Positions 33,190 to 45,500 are shown, counted from the first letter of the stretch. The stretch is DNA of 64,000 nt from Tatumella ptyseos ATCC 33301 (GCF_000735525.1 NZ_JMPR01000008.1:1-64000), one strand, 5' to 3'. Notes: generated by a model from the sequence alone, not told the origin. A program made the numbers and translations.

Positions 33190-35742
33190 GTGAAGTTCTT
33201 AAAGTATTTATTTATTTCCGCAATTTTTTGCGTATTTCTGGGAGTCGGCTCTGTCTATGGCCTCTATAAGTATATTGAGCCACAGCTGCCCGATGTAAAC
33301 ACACTGAAAGATGTGCGGCTGCAAACGCCGATGCAAGTCTACAGTGCCGACGGAGAATTGATGGCTCAGTTTGGCGAAAAACGCCGTGTCCCCTTAACGC
33401 TGAATCAAATCCCGCCTGAAATGATAAAAGCGTTTGTCGCCACAGAAGACAGTCGATTCTACGAGCATCATGGCATTGACCCGGTCGGGATCTTCCGTGC
33501 TGCCAGTATCGCGCTGATGACCGGTCATGCCTCTCAGGGGGCCAGTACGATCACCCAGCAGTTAGCGCGTAATGTCTTCCTGAGTCCGGAAAAGACATTT
33601 ATGAGGAAGGTTAAAGAAGCCTTCCTTGCGATACGTATTGAGCAGTTACTGAGTAAAAATGAAATTCTGGAACTGTATCTGAATAAAATCTATCTGGGCT
33701 ATCGTGCATATGGTGTCGGTGCCGCCGCTCAGGTCTATTTCGGCAAAACGGTGGATCAGCTGACCCTGAGCGAAATAGCCATGATTGCCGGGCTACCGAA
33801 GGCCCCCTCAACCTTTAACCCGCTCTATTCACCGGATCGCGCCCTGGCCCGGAGAAATGTCGTTCTGTCGCGCATGCTGGACCAGCATTACATTACTCAG
33901 CAGCAGTATGATGACGCCAGGAAACAGACGATTGATGCCAGTTACCATGGTCCGGAAGTCGCCTTCACTGCACCGTATATCACCGAAATGGTGCGTCAGG
34001 AGATGGTGAAGCGTTATGGCGATAATGCTTATACCGACGGATTTAAGGTCTATACCACTATTACACGTCGCTTACAGACCGCCGCGCAGGCGGCAGTACA
34101 GAAAAATGTTATCGACTACGATATGCGTCACGGCTATCGCGGCGCACAGAAAGTGCTATGGAAATCCGGCGATAACGCCTGGGATGCAGCAAAAATTAGC
34201 CGGGAGCTGAATACACTCCCTGTGTATGGCCCGCTTATCCCGGCCATCGTCACCGCCACAAATGCCAGCTCTGCCAGTGTGACAATGAAAGGGGATAAAG
34301 TGCTGTCACTCGACCTTGCCTCTGTTCGTTGGGCAAGACCGTTTAAAACAGACACGCAGCAAGGTGCTACTCCGCAAGCGGTTAATCAGGTCCTGCAACC
34401 CGGGCAGCTTATTTGGGTACGGCAATCAGAGAACCAATGGTTACTGGCACAGGTGCCGGATGTGAATTCAGCGCTGGTTTCTCTGAATTCCAAAACCGGG
34501 GCCATCATTGCGCTGGTTGGCGGCTTTGATTTTAACCAGAGCATGTTTAACCGGGCCACCCAGGCCTTACGGCAGGTCGGGTCAAATATTAAACCGCTGC
34601 TGTACACCGCAGCCATGGATAAAGGTCTGACATTAGCCACTCTGCTGAATGATGTGCCCATCTCCCGCTGGGACGCCGGTGCCGGTACAGACTGGCGTCC
34701 GCATAATTCTCCGAATACTTATGACGGCCCTATCCGTTTACGTCAGGGATTGGGGTTATCTAAAAATGTGGTAATGGTCAGGGCGATGCGGGCCATGGGT
34801 GTGGATTATGCCGTGAAATATCTGCAGCGGCTGGGCTTCCCGGAACAGAATATTGTCCATACGGAATCACTGGCGCTGGGTGCGGCATCTTTTACGCCGT
34901 TACAGGTGGTCAGAGGCTATGCCACACTGACAAATGGCGGTTTTCTGGTGGACCCATGGTTTATTCAGAAAATTGTCAATGATGCCGGTGATACCGTCTT
35001 TGAAGAACAACCGAAAATTGCCTGCCCGCAATGCAATATTCCGGTGATCTATGGTGAGACCCCGAAATCCGCAGCACTGAACGAAGACAGTATTGAGAAT
35101 GTTGCTCCATCCGGCCCGGACGCTGCGGCCAATACCTCAGCCCCGCAAACGGATCTGGAGCAACCTGAAGTCCCTCCGGCAGCGGATCAGGCATATGCGC
35201 CTCATGTGATCAGCACCCAGCTCTCCTTCCTGATTAAGAGTGCCCTGAATTCGAATGTCTTCGGGGAACCCGGCTGGCAAGGGACAGGCTGGCGTGCCGG
35301 CAGAGATCTGAAACGGAATGATATCGGTGGTAAAACAGGCACAACCAATAGTTCGAAAGACGCATGGTTTTCCGGATTCGGCCCGGATATTGCCACCTCG
35401 GTCTGGGTCGGCTTTGATGATGCCCGCAGGGATTTAGGCCGCAGTACTTACTCCGGTGCCATTAAAGATCAGGCCGCCGGGTATGAAGGTGGCGCAAAAA
35501 CCGCCCAGCCTGCCTGGGATGACTATATGAAAGTTGCGCTGGAAGGTGTGCCGCTGCAGCCGCTGGTACCCCCGGAGGGTATTACGACGGTGACGATTGA
35601 CCGCACCACCGGAAAACTGTCTAAAGGCGGGCCGAACTCACGTCAGGAATACTTTATTACCGGGACGGAACCGACCGGGTATTCAGTGCAGGATACCAGC
35701 CCTGAAATCATCAATAACGGGCAGAGTCACGACCTGTTCTGA
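33190..35742 (+). CDS. mrcA: Penicillin-binding protein 1A
   Basis: Bifunctional class A PBP of 850 residues, the E. coli length. A signal anchor (about 5-27) is followed by the glycosyltransferase domain with E86 in ATEDSRFYEHHG, the PBP1A OB domain, and the transpeptidase domain with GSNIKP and KTGTTNSS. The GTG at 33190 gives MKFLKYLF, as in E. coli, which also uses GTG here; the upstream ATG would add ten residues before the anchor. A strong terminator follows. Confidence 0.97.
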   Translation: MKFLKYLFISAIFCVFLGVGSVYGLYKYIEPQLPDVNTLKDVRLQTPMQVYSADGELMAQFGEKRRVPLTLNQIPPEMIKAFVATEDSRFYEHHGIDPVGIFRAASIALMTGHASQGASTITQQLARNVFLSPEKTFMRKVKEAFLAIRIEQLLSKNEILELYLNKIYLGYRAYGVGAAAQVYFGKTVDQLTLSEIAMIAGLPKAPSTFNPLYSPDRALARRNVVLSRMLDQHYITQQQYDDARKQTIDASYHGPEVAFTAPYITEMVRQEMVKRYGDNAYTDGFKVYTTITRRLQTAAQAAVQKNVIDYDMRHGYRGAQKVLWKSGDNAWDAAKISRELNTLPVYGPLIPAIVTATNASSASVTMKGDKVLSLDLASVRWARPFKTDTQQGATPQAVNQVLQPGQLIWVRQSENQWLLAQVPDVNSALVSLNSKTGAIIALVGGFDFNQSMFNRATQALRQVGSNIKPLLYTAAMDKGLTLATLLNDVPISRWDAGAGTDWRPHNSPNTYDGPIRLRQGLGLSKNVVMVRAMRAMGVDYAVKYLQRLGFPEQNIVHTESLALGAASFTPLQVVRGYATLTNGGFLVDPWFIQKIVNDAGDTVFEEQPKIACPQCNIPVIYGETPKSAALNEDSIENVAPSGPDAAANTSAPQTDLEQPEVPPAADQAYAPHVISTQLSFLIKSALNSNVFGEPGWQGTGWRAGRDLKRNDIGGKTGTTNSSKDAWFSGFGPDIATSVWVGFDDARRDLGRSTYSGAIKDQAAGYEGGAKTAQPAWDDYMKVALEGVPLQPLVPPEGITTVTIDRTTGKLSKGGPNSRQEYFITGTEPTGYSVQDTSPEIINNGQSHDLF

Positions 35743-35752
35743 CCCCTAAAGT

Positions 35753-35784
35753 AAAAGACCACCGCCAGGCGGCGGTGGTCTTTT
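35753..35784 (+). terminator. mrcA terminator
   Basis: Perfect 14-base arms (AAAAGACCACCGCC and GGCGGTGGTCTTTT) around AGGC begin 10 bases after mrcA and end in a T-run. The A-run on the left side would also let it work for the nudE strand. Confidence 0.92.
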
Positions 35785-35910
35785 AACAAGTCCTGGCGTC
35801 GGCGACGGACATCTTCTGCCCGCAGCGCTCATGGCATTCATCTGATGCCACTTATCACTTCCTGAGACGTTTTCATTCACCCTGATCCGGGGATAGCACT
35901 ACCGGCTTTT

Positions 35911-36480
35911 TTATGACGGGTCCGGCAGTTTATTGTGCTTTATCAGCCATTCCCGTAGCAAAAACAGCGCACTGATATTCCGGGCCTCACTGAATTGTGG
36001 TTTTTCCAGCAAGCCGGTCAGATTATTGAGCGGCCAGCGGTGTACGATCAGCGGTTCAGGCTCATCACCCTCCAGTTTTTCCGGGTACAGATCCTGCGCG
36101 ACAATAATGTTCATACGGCTGGAGAAATACGAAGGTGCCATGGTCAGACTGGCCAGTAACTCTGTGCTCCGCGCGCCAAATCCCGCTTCTTCTTTCAGCT
36201 CACGTTGTGCTGCTTCCGGGGGGGTTTCGCCCGGGTCTATCAGACCTTTAGGAAAACCCAGTTCATAACTCTCCAGCCCGACCGCATATTCTTCGATCAG
36301 CAACACCGAATCACCTTCCAGTGCGAGGATCATCACGGCTTCACGTGATGAGGGCTTCATACGCTCATATGCCCGACGTTCACCGTTACTGAATTCCAGG
36401 TCGACCTGCTGGATAGTAAATAGCCGGGAACGGGCAACCTCTTTGATATTCAGAATTTCTGGTTTTTTCAGGGAACCCAT
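35911..36480 (-). CDS. nudE: ADP compounds hydrolase NudE
   Basis: Nudix hydrolase active on ADP-ribose, Ap3A and NADH in E. coli, 189 residues from MGSLKKPEILNIKEV. The Nudix box reads GLIDPGETPPEAAQRELKEE followed by AGFG. The ATG at 36478-36480 is preceded by GAGG; the upstream in-frame ATG lacks support. It is divergent from igaA. Confidence 0.95.
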   Translation of the reverse strand: MGSLKKPEILNIKEVARSRLFTIQQVDLEFSNGERRAYERMKPSSREAVMILALEGDSVLLIEEYAVGLESYELGFPKGLIDPGETPPEAAQRELKEEAGFGARSTELLASLTMAPSYFSSRMNIIVAQDLYPEKLEGDEPEPLIVHRWPLNNLTGLLEKPQFSEARNISALFLLREWLIKHNKLPDPS

Positions 36481-36878
36481 CGATAACCTCGAACAGTACG
36501 TTGTAATCAGCATTGGTAATAAACGTATAAACTCGCTGTTCGTATTGAACCACAGCTCACCCCGCAGCTCAAATCCCCGGTTCAGCCTTCACAGGAGCAT
36601 CGGCGTCAGGCATTATCTTCACGCCGGGGATCATACAGAATATAAATATTAAGATTAGACCGATATCCTTATTGTGCTGCCCGCAGTAGAATAGTGATGA
36701 GCGAAATCTGAATTTAATCAATGACTCCTGAATAGTGACCTGACTGCAATAGGATCATAATTCGTTGCATTAGCAGCACACACCGGGCCGGTACCCGGAA
36801 CCACTGAGAATCATCTTTTATTATATTTCCGGAGTAAATAACTGCTGCGGAGTTGTCTGTAGCCAGGCTGAACATTAC
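36481..36878. other. 398-bp nudE-igaA divergent region
   Basis: No supported ORF. It must contain promoters for nudE and igaA, but I see no convincing hexamer pair. Two inverted repeats compete for the same bases: ATCCCCGG/CCGGGGAT (36573-36580 with 36624-36631) and CGGCGT/ACGCCG (36601-36606 with 36621-36626). The rest is AT-rich toward igaA. Confidence 0.4.
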
Positions 36879-39005
36879 ATGGGTATGATGATCACGATTT
36901 TAGCATTAGCAATATTATTGTCTGGTGCTTCAATGATTTATTTCAGAAGGTACCGCTTCTTTCCGGAGAGGCTTTCTTTATTGATCCCGGCAACTAAACG
37001 CTCTCTTTCTTCTGAAGAAAAACAAGCCGCGGTTGCGTACTTATCTGCTGTATCATCATCACGTCACCCTTTTCTCGCGCTGTTTAATCGTTCCAATGTC
37101 AGTAAAGAACCGGTTTTTACGTTACGGAGCCATAAGGTTTACTCCCTCAACTATCCGATAACGCGCTACGGGCTTTCGACCAGTTCCCCCCAGCAATGGC
37201 GATATTATCTCGATACCATTGAAATCCATCTGCCACCGTTGTGGGAACAATTCATTACTGCTGAAAATACCATTGAACTGATCCCCGCCGGGAATATTTT
37301 ACTGGTCATCGCACTCAACGGACATCAGCTGGCTGACTATTTTCAGGAGACATCAGAGAGCACCCGCCATCTGCCACTGAACTCCCCGGCTTCCATCCGT
37401 AAAGAGAAAAGCAGCAATATTGAGCTTCTGCAGATACGCAGAGAAACACCGGAAGAACACCAGCTTTCCAGGCCCGACGGCACCACGGAAGCCTTTATTA
37501 TCTGTCTGGCATTACTGGTATTGTTCCTGAGTCAGCTTGTTCCTCCGGGGCTACTGTTATGGCTGGTCGTGCCGGCGCTATTGGTGATCACCGGATGTCT
37601 GTGGAGTATGTTCCGGCCTGCCAGACTCAGTGATTTTAAAGAAATCCACTGTATGCGTGGGTTACCGAAACGTTGGGGGCTTTTCGGCGAGTCGAATCAG
37701 GAACAAAGTAATATTTCGCTGGGCGTTATCGATCTGCACTATCCCGATTACTGGATGCCTTATATCCAGCACGACCTGGGAAAAGAAACTGAGATAGATA
37801 TTGATACCGAACGTCGGGTGATCCGCCAGGGCAGATTTCTTTCATTACATGATGAGTGCCGCGAATTTCCGGTACAACGCTGGCGTAAAAATGCTGTGCT
37901 GGCTGGCGGTGCATTGCTGGTATTAATCATGATGGCGAGCTGGGTCCCGCTGGGAATGCCTTTTAAACTGAGTATGGCCTGGCTGCAGGGTACTCAGCGA
38001 ATTGAAGTGACCTCACTGAAGCAGTTAACCGCCATGAGATTACAGGTGGGTGATTTACTGGACGTCAAAGGGAACGGAATGTGTTCGGTTCCGGGCAGTT
38101 ATCAGGGGAACCGTATTTATGGCTATATGCCTTTCGACTGCTCTGCCATTTACTGGAATAACGCCTCCCCTCTTCCATTGCCACAGTCTGAGACCATTGA
38201 TGAAACCACAGCACTACTGGATACGGTTCAGCGGCAGCTGCATCCTGACTCCATCGATGATTTAAAAATTAACCCCCAGCTGGCGTTAGCTATCCAGAAA
38301 TCGGGGATGATCCTGCTGGATGACTTCGCCGATATCGTACTAAAGACCCATCAGCTCTGTGGCCAGGCGATGGATTGTGTCCGTCTGAAAAATGCCCTGG
38401 TCAATCTGGGGAATGCGAAAGACTGGTCATCTCTGGTGGCCCGGGCGAAGTCCGGTCAGCTGAATGGGGTTAATGTCCTGCTGCGTCCGGTCAGTGCCGG
38501 CATGCTGGAGAACCTCGTCAACAGTGCCGCAGCAATATTTTTTACCAGTGAGACCCGTAAAGCGATAGAAACCCTGAACAGCCCGCCGCCGGGAGGTTAC
38601 CTGTTGATCAGTGACCAGGGCCGGCAGCTGGTCAGACAGCCACAGCCCGATGTCTCTTTATTTGATCTCAGTGCACCCGAGCAATGGAATGAGTTGCAGC
38701 GTATTTCCGCTATGTTGCTCCATACGCCATTTACCGCGTCCGGGATCATTACAGCGCTCTCCGTCGATGCAAATGGTACTACCCATGTATCATTACATGA
38801 AGAACCGGGAGGGATCTCACTCTGGCGCTATCTGGGAACATCTCTTTTCTTAGTCGCATTGGTGGCCTGCCTGCTGGTGAATGTTGTTCTCGCCCTCCGC
38901 GGAGTGCGTAAAGACCACCAGCGACAGATAGCCATTCAGCAATATTATGATAAATGTTTTAATCCGACCCTGGGGAGCGGACAAGAGCCACGCTCATTGT
39001 TTTGA
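36879..39005 (+). CDS. igaA: IgaA/UmoB/YrfF family inner membrane protein
   Basis: Inner-membrane inhibitor of the Rcs phosphorelay, 708 residues, near the E. coli/Salmonella 711. One N-terminal helix, a cytoplasmic domain with RYGLSTSSPQQWRYYLDTIE, two central helices (about 205-245), another near 345, a periplasmic domain with two cysteine pairs (including GNGMCSVPG and LCGQAMDC) and a last helix near 660. In Salmonella igaA is essential unless Rcs is lost. The N-terminal 60 residues are diverged, and the ATG used has only a weak ribosome binding site. Confidence 0.93.
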   Translation: MGMMITILALAILLSGASMIYFRRYRFFPERLSLLIPATKRSLSSEEKQAAVAYLSAVSSSRHPFLALFNRSNVSKEPVFTLRSHKVYSLNYPITRYGLSTSSPQQWRYYLDTIEIHLPPLWEQFITAENTIELIPAGNILLVIALNGHQLADYFQETSESTRHLPLNSPASIRKEKSSNIELLQIRRETPEEHQLSRPDGTTEAFIICLALLVLFLSQLVPPGLLLWLVVPALLVITGCLWSMFRPARLSDFKEIHCMRGLPKRWGLFGESNQEQSNISLGVIDLHYPDYWMPYIQHDLGKETEIDIDTERRVIRQGRFLSLHDECREFPVQRWRKNAVLAGGALLVLIMMASWVPLGMPFKLSMAWLQGTQRIEVTSLKQLTAMRLQVGDLLDVKGNGMCSVPGSYQGNRIYGYMPFDCSAIYWNNASPLPLPQSETIDETTALLDTVQRQLHPDSIDDLKINPQLALAIQKSGMILLDDFADIVLKTHQLCGQAMDCVRLKNALVNLGNAKDWSSLVARAKSGQLNGVNVLLRPVSAGMLENLVNSAAAIFFTSETRKAIETLNSPPPGGYLLISDQGRQLVRQPQPDVSLFDLSAPEQWNELQRISAMLLHTPFTASGIITALSVDANGTTHVSLHEEPGGISLWRYLGTSLFLVALVACLLVNVVLALRGVRKDHQRQIAIQQYYDKCFNPTLGSGQEPRSLF

Positions 39006-39041
39006 TCCGGATGACCGCTTCAGCCATCTGCCCGGAGTTGC

Positions 39042-39076
39042 CGGTCATGCCCCCGCTCCGGGGCCAGGCATGACCG
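39042..39076 (+). terminator. Hairpin after igaA
   Basis: Perfect 10-base arms with an inner CCCC/GGGG stem, 37 bases past the igaA stop. No T-run follows, so it may be an RNA-end stabiliser or weak terminator. Confidence 0.5.
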
Positions 39077-39196
39077 CCACTACAGCATTTCATGGTACTG
39101 CCATCGCAATACATCCGGCCGGAATTACGTTATAATAGGACATCACTGATTGGTGCTGCACGGAAAATACTGTCACCTGTAACGTCCCCCTTCTGC

Positions 39197-39222
39197 CTTG
39201 AATTATTCGTATTCACCCATAT
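39197..39222 (+). promoter_or_regulatory. Sigma-32 heat-shock promoter of hslRO
   Basis: CTTGAA at 39197-39202 and CCCATAT at 39216-39222 with a 13-base spacer match the sigma-32 consensus CTTGAA-N13-15-CCCATnT. It lies about 90 bp before hslR, which encodes heat-shock protein 15, followed by Hsp33. Confidence 0.85.
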
Positions 39223-39310
39223 TTACTCAATTCCGGCACAGGACGGTCACGCACATTAATGCCTCTCTGCCGGGGGCAGGTCACCGGTGATTCTGATAAC
39301 AGGAGCCAGT

Positions 39311-39715
39311 ATGAAAAAACAAACGTCTCCGCAGGATGTCAGGCTGGATAAATGGTTATGGGCTGCCCGATTTTATAAAACCCGGGCCATCGCCAGAGAA
39401 ATGATTGAAGGCGGAAAAGTCCATTACAACGGACAACGTACCAAACCCGGAAAACATGTAGAGCTCAATGCCGGGCTGGTGTTACGTCAGGGAAATGACC
39501 TGCGTACCATAGTGATCACCGGCATTTCCGGGCAGCGAGGCAGCGCGACGGATGCCAGTCTTCTCTATCGCGAAACGCCGGAAAGTATTGAAAAACGTGA
39601 GGCACAAGCCGTTGCACGGAAACTCCATGCATTAACGATGCCGCACCCAGACAGACGGCCGGACAAAAAAGAGCGCCGGCACCTGATAAAATTTAAATTA
39701 ACGGGCGATGAATAA
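39311..39715 (+). CDS. hslR: Heat shock protein 15, ribosome-associated
   Basis: S4-domain RNA-binding protein of 134 residues that recycles 50S subunits carrying a stalled nascent chain. The S4 motif is [20 protein letters not shown] followed by [13 protein letters not shown]. The start MKKQTSPQD at 39311 follows AGGAG; an upstream ATG is not needed. It is 26 bp before hslO and shares the sigma-32 promoter. Confidence 0.96.
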   Translation: MKKQTSPQDVRLDKWLWAARFYKTRAIAREMIEGGKVHYNGQRTKPGKHVELNAGLVLRQGNDLRTIVITGISGQRGSATDASLLYRETPESIEKREAQAVARKLHALTMPHPDRRPDKKERRHLIKFKLTGDE

Positions 39716-39741
39716 TCTCCCGTCACCAAAGAGAGACACTT

Positions 39742-40608
39742 ATGCCTGTACACGATCAGCTTCATCGCTTTATTTTTAACAACGCCGAGGTCCGCGGAGA
39801 ACTCGTGAATGTTTCACAGACCCTGCAGGATATCCTGCGGGATCATGACTACCCGCAACCGGTGCAGGCATTACTGGGCGAGTTGCTGGTCGCGACCAGT
39901 CTGATGACCGCGACACTGAAATTTGAAGGTGATATTACGGTTCAGCTGCAGGGGGACGGTCCTCTGTCCATGGCCGTGGTCAATGGTAACAACCACCAGC
40001 AGCTTCGTGGTGTTGCCCGCATGCGTGGCGATATTACTGACGGCGCAACATTGAAAGAGATGGCAGGTAACGGGTATCTGATCATTACTATCACTCCGGC
40101 GAAAGGCGAGCGTTATCAGGGCGTGGTCGGGCTGGAAGGTGAGACGATTGCTGAGTGCCTGGAAGACTACTTTGCCCGTTCAGAGCAATTACCGACCCGA
40201 CTCATTATCCGCCAGGACGCACAAGGTGCCGGGGGTATCCTGCTTCAGGTTCTGCCTTCCCACGGTGCCGGTAACGAGGAGTTTGAACATCTGGTAACGC
40301 TGGCTGACACCATCAAGGCCGAAGAACTGACCTCACTGTCGGCCACCGATGTGTTATGGCGTCTTTATCACCAGGAAGAGGTATCTGTCTTTGACCCGGT
40401 CACGGTTGAATTCAAATGTACCTGTTCACGTGAGCGCTGTGGCGACGTACTGAAAACCGTGGCGGCTAATGAGATAGATGAGATCCTGGCCGAAGATGGC
40501 AAGATTGATATGCATTGTGACTACTGTGGCGCTCATTACATTTATGATGCGGTCGATGTGGAAAATATTCGCAATAATGCTCTCGCAGGTAATAATTCCG
40601 TCCACTGA
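39742..40608 (+). CDS. hslO: Redox-regulated chaperone Hsp33
   Basis: Holdase chaperone switched on by oxidation and unfolding, 288 residues. The C-terminal zinc switch has both cysteine pairs, CTC in [11 protein letters not shown] and CDYC in [11 protein letters not shown], so redox control is intact. The N-terminal domain begins [16 protein letters not shown]. Second gene of hslRO. In E. coli yhgE lies between it and pckA; here pckA follows. Confidence 0.97.
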   Translation: MPVHDQLHRFIFNNAEVRGELVNVSQTLQDILRDHDYPQPVQALLGELLVATSLMTATLKFEGDITVQLQGDGPLSMAVVNGNNHQQLRGVARMRGDITDGATLKEMAGNGYLIITITPAKGERYQGVVGLEGETIAECLEDYFARSEQLPTRLIIRQDAQGAGGILLQVLPSHGAGNEEFEHLVTLADTIKAEELTSLSATDVLWRLYHQEEVSVFDPVTVEFKCTCSRERCGDVLKTVAANEIDEILAEDGKIDMHCDYCGAHYIYDAVDVENIRNNALAGNNSVH

Positions 40609-40617
40609 TCCTGAACT

Positions 40618-40640
40618 CCGGCCTTCTCTGTTGAGGCCGG
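40618..40640 (+). terminator. Hairpin after hslO
   Basis: Seven-base arms CCGGCCT and AGGCCGG with a 9-base loop start about 10 bases after hslO. There is no T-run; a second, longer hairpin lies at 40661-40692. Confidence 0.5.
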
Positions 40641-40660
40641 CGTACCCGGTATTGCTACAG

Positions 40661-40692
40661 GACTACCTTTTCTGTTGAAAGAAAGGGTAGTC
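40661..40692 (+). other. Leader hairpin upstream of pckA
   Basis: Twelve-base arms GACTACCTTTTC and GAAAGGGTAGTC pair fully if one G-U is allowed, with an 8-base loop. It is 172 bp before pckA. It could end hslO transcripts or belong to the pckA leader. Confidence 0.45.
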
Positions 40693-40864
40693 ATTACAGT
40701 GAAGTATAACCCGCCTCACACTTTTCTCCGGACTCCCTTCCTGCCCTTATCATCCGCTGTGTACACTGCCCGTGACTATCAGGTTAATACCTCTTGGGGT
40801 CATTATCATTGCCTCTGGCCGCGGCATATCCACTTGCAGACTCAGGTTCGAAAGGAGCAGATAT

Positions 40865-42487
40865 ATGTCTTCCAGAAACAGGAAGTTGCCCGAACTCTCA
40901 TCGTTAGGTATTCAACATACCCCCTGCATTATTTATAACCCGGACTACGATACCCTGTTTAACGAAGAGCTACGCCCGGAATTACAGGGCTTTGAGCGGG
41001 GAACACTGACCAGTAACGGTGCCGTGGCGGTGGATACCGGTATTTTTACCGGCCGCTCCCCGAAAGATAAATACATTGTCCGCGATGAAACCACCCGCGA
41101 TAACCTCTGGTGGAGTGACAACGCGAAAGGCAGTCACGGAAATCAGCCACTCAGCACGGATACCTGGCAGGCATTGAAAGAGTGTGTGACAGATCAGCTC
41201 TCAGGTAAGCGTCTGTTCGTGATCGATGCCTTCTGCGGGGCCAATACAAACAGCCGGCTCAGTGTCCGCTTTGTGACTGAAGTGGCATGGCAGGCTCACT
41301 TCGTCAAAAACATGTTTATCCGGCCGGACGAGGAGGAGCTGGCACAGTTTACCCCGGATTTTGTGGTCCTGAATGCCTCAAAATGTACCAATCCGCATTG
41401 GCAGTCCCAGGGTCTCAACTCAGAAAATTTTGTGGCATTTAACCTGACCGAGCGTATTCAGCTGATCGGGGGGACCTGGTATGGCGGTGAGATGAAAAAA
41501 GGCTTGTTTGCCATCATGAATTATTTACTGCCATTGAAGAATATTGCATCCATGCACTGCTCCGCTAATGTCGGTAAACAAGGGGATGTGGCCGTATTTT
41601 TCGGCCTTTCCGGAACCGGGAAGACCACACTTTCTACCGATCCCGCCCGGCAGTTAATCGGCGATGATGAACATGGCTGGGATGATGAGGGCGTTTTCAA
41701 CTTTGAAGGCGGGTGCTACGCAAAAACCATTAATCTCTGCGCCCGGGCGGAGCCGGAAATCTACCAGGCTATCCGTCGTGATGCTTTGCTGGAGAATGTG
41801 GTTGTGCTCCCTGATGGAAGCATAGACTTTACTGATGCCTCAAAAACCGAAAACACCCGTGTTTCTTATCCAATAAGCCATATTGAGAATATCGTGACTC
41901 CGGCCTCAAAAGCCGGACATGCACGTAAAGTCATTTTTCTCACTGCCGATGCCTTCGGGATTTTACCCCCTGTGTCACGATTGACGCCGGAGCAAACCCA
42001 GTATCATTTTTTGTCCGGCTTCACGGCCAAACTTGCCGGGACAGAGCGGGGTATTGTCAAACCGTTACCCACGTTTTCGGCCTGCTTTGGTGCGGCGTTT
42101 CTTACCCTGCACCCGACCCGTTACGCAGAAGTGCTTCTGAAGCGGATGCAGGCTGCTGGTGCAGAAGCCTATCTGGTTAATACCGGCTGGAATGGTAAAG
42201 GTGAGCGTATTTCGCTGAAAAATACACGGGCACTGATTAATGCCATTCTGAACGATGAATTACGGCAGGCTCCGGTACAAATACTGCCGGTCTTTAACCT
42301 GCAGATCCCTCTGATGCTGAAAGGTGTGGAGAGCCAGATACTCGACCCGAGGAATAGCTGGGCGTCAGAGAGCGAATGGCAAACACAGGCTGAAGTGCTG
42401 GCACAGAAGTTTATTGATAATTTCGGGCAATATACGGATACGGAAACCGGCAAAGCACTGGTGCTCGCCGGTCCTGAGCTACATTAA
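40865..42487 (+). CDS. pckA: Phosphoenolpyruvate carboxykinase (ATP)
   Basis: Gluconeogenic enzyme converting oxaloacetate to PEP, 540 residues, the E. coli length. The kinase-1a loop [10 protein letters not shown] is at residues 247-256; the metal and substrate site [12 protein letters not shown] is at 202-213, and [12 protein letters not shown] binds oxaloacetate. The ATG at 40865 follows AAAGGAG; a 31-codon upstream extension is not supported. It converges on envZ with a hairpin between. Confidence 0.98.
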   Translation: MSSRNRKLPELSSLGIQHTPCIIYNPDYDTLFNEELRPELQGFERGTLTSNGAVAVDTGIFTGRSPKDKYIVRDETTRDNLWWSDNAKGSHGNQPLSTDTWQALKECVTDQLSGKRLFVIDAFCGANTNSRLSVRFVTEVAWQAHFVKNMFIRPDEEELAQFTPDFVVLNASKCTNPHWQSQGLNSENFVAFNLTERIQLIGGTWYGGEMKKGLFAIMNYLLPLKNIASMHCSANVGKQGDVAVFFGLSGTGKTTLSTDPARQLIGDDEHGWDDEGVFNFEGGCYAKTINLCARAEPEIYQAIRRDALLENVVVLPDGSIDFTDASKTENTRVSYPISHIENIVTPASKAGHARKVIFLTADAFGILPPVSRLTPEQTQYHFLSGFTAKLAGTERGIVKPLPTFSACFGAAFLTLHPTRYAEVLLKRMQAAGAEAYLVNTGWNGKGERISLKNTRALINAILNDELRQAPVQILPVFNLQIPLMLKGVESQILDPRNSWASESEWQTQAEVLAQKFIDNFGQYTDTETGKALVLAGPELH

Positions 42488-42496
42488 TCCACAACC

Positions 42497-42522
42497 ACAG
42501 ACAGGGCTCTCACCCTGTCTGT
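42497..42522. terminator. Hairpin between pckA and envZ
   Basis: Perfect 10-base arms (ACAGACAGGG and CCCTGTCTGT, loop of 6) lie in the 44-bp gap between convergent pckA and envZ stops. Tails are not T-rich. Confidence 0.65.
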
Positions 42523-42531
42523 TCCACACAC

Positions 42532-44603
<2,072 letters not shown>

Positions 44604-44931
44604 TTCTTCACTCCCAAAGGCACAATTGCCTGATGCTGTATTGTTAAAAAAGATATATTACAGTGACAGTTTATAATGGTTTATATTCTAGCCGAAATTG
44701 TTACAAAGCATATTAAACAGCAAGTTAACTCTGTTTTTATCGCCCGATGCCCGCGGAGTCTGTTGAATTTCCTCAAACTTTCTATCCGGATTTCACCACA
44801 GGCGATAATGGCTGTTTTACGCACAGAAGGGGGAATTTCTGGCTATCCTCCGCAGAAAGCGGACTTTCACACCCGCATGAGCGACATACACTGACAATGA
44901 CTGACATTTATTGACTGTTACGGGAAGCGGA
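44604..44931. other. Divergent ompR-greB region
   Basis: A 328-bp region with an AT-rich core at about 44640-44730, where the ompR promoters are expected. I see several partial -10 motifs (TAGAAT and TATAAA on the minus strand) but no confident pair, and no protein-coding frame. The greB ribosome binding site is GGGAAG. Confidence 0.4.
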
Positions 44932-45411
44932 ATGAGAACGCCACTGATTACACGCGAAGGCTATAACAAATTAAAACAGGAACTTGACTATCTGTGGCGC
45001 GAGGAACGCCCGGAAGTCACCAAAAAGGTTACCTGGGCTGCCAGCCTGGGTGATCGCAGTGAAAATGCCGATTATCAGTATAACAAAAAGCGGCTCAGAG
45101 AGATTGATCGCAGGGTCCGGTATCTGAGAAAAAGCCTGGAAGCATTACGTATTGTCGATTACTCTCCGCAGCAACAGGGCAAAGTCTTCTTCGGCGCACA
45201 GGTCGAGGTCGAAAATGATGCCGGAGAAATTAAATCTTTCCGCATTGTGGGCTATGACGAGATTTTTGGCCGTAAAGACTATATTTCTATCGATTCTCCG
45301 ATGGCCCGGGCCTTGCTTAAAAAAGAGGCCGGTGATGCCGCGCGGGTAGAAACACCGGCCGGGATTGCTACCTGGTATATCAACGAAATCCATTACCCGG
45401 ATGCAGATTAG
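44932..45411 (+). CDS. greB: Transcription elongation factor GreB
   Basis: RNA polymerase secondary-channel factor that stimulates cleavage of backtracked RNA, 159 residues from MRTPLITREGYNKLKQEL. The coiled-coil tip LGDRSENADYQYNKKR carries the acidic residues needed for cleavage. GRKDYISIDSPMARALL is in the C-terminal FKBP-like domain. Seven upstream codons in the frame are not part of the family start. It precedes tex by 89 bp. Confidence 0.97.
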   Translation: MRTPLITREGYNKLKQELDYLWREERPEVTKKVTWAASLGDRSENADYQYNKKRLREIDRRVRYLRKSLEALRIVDYSPQQQGKVFFGAQVEVENDAGEIKSFRIVGYDEIFGRKDYISIDSPMARALLKKEAGDAARVETPAGIATWYINEIHYPDAD

Positions 45412-45500
45412 GAATATAGCCCAAAGGCAGCGGTGCTACTGGCATTTTAACGGCTCAGTCCGTATAACTGTCCGCTGGAAACCAACCTCGCAGAAATCTG

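Larger units (their letters stand above)
39006..39310. other. 305-bp igaA-hslR intergenic region
   Basis: In E. coli yrfG lies here; no trace of its protein is visible in any frame. The region holds a stem-loop at 39042-39076 (perfect 10-base arms CGGTCATGCC/GGCATGACCG) as possible igaA terminator, a TATAAT at 39131-39136, and a sigma-32-like promoter at 39197-39222. Confidence 0.6.

Noticed and set aside
38947-39135. 62-codon open frame after igaA as yrfG remnant
   Set aside because: It starts inside igaA in another frame and has no HAD phosphatase motif.
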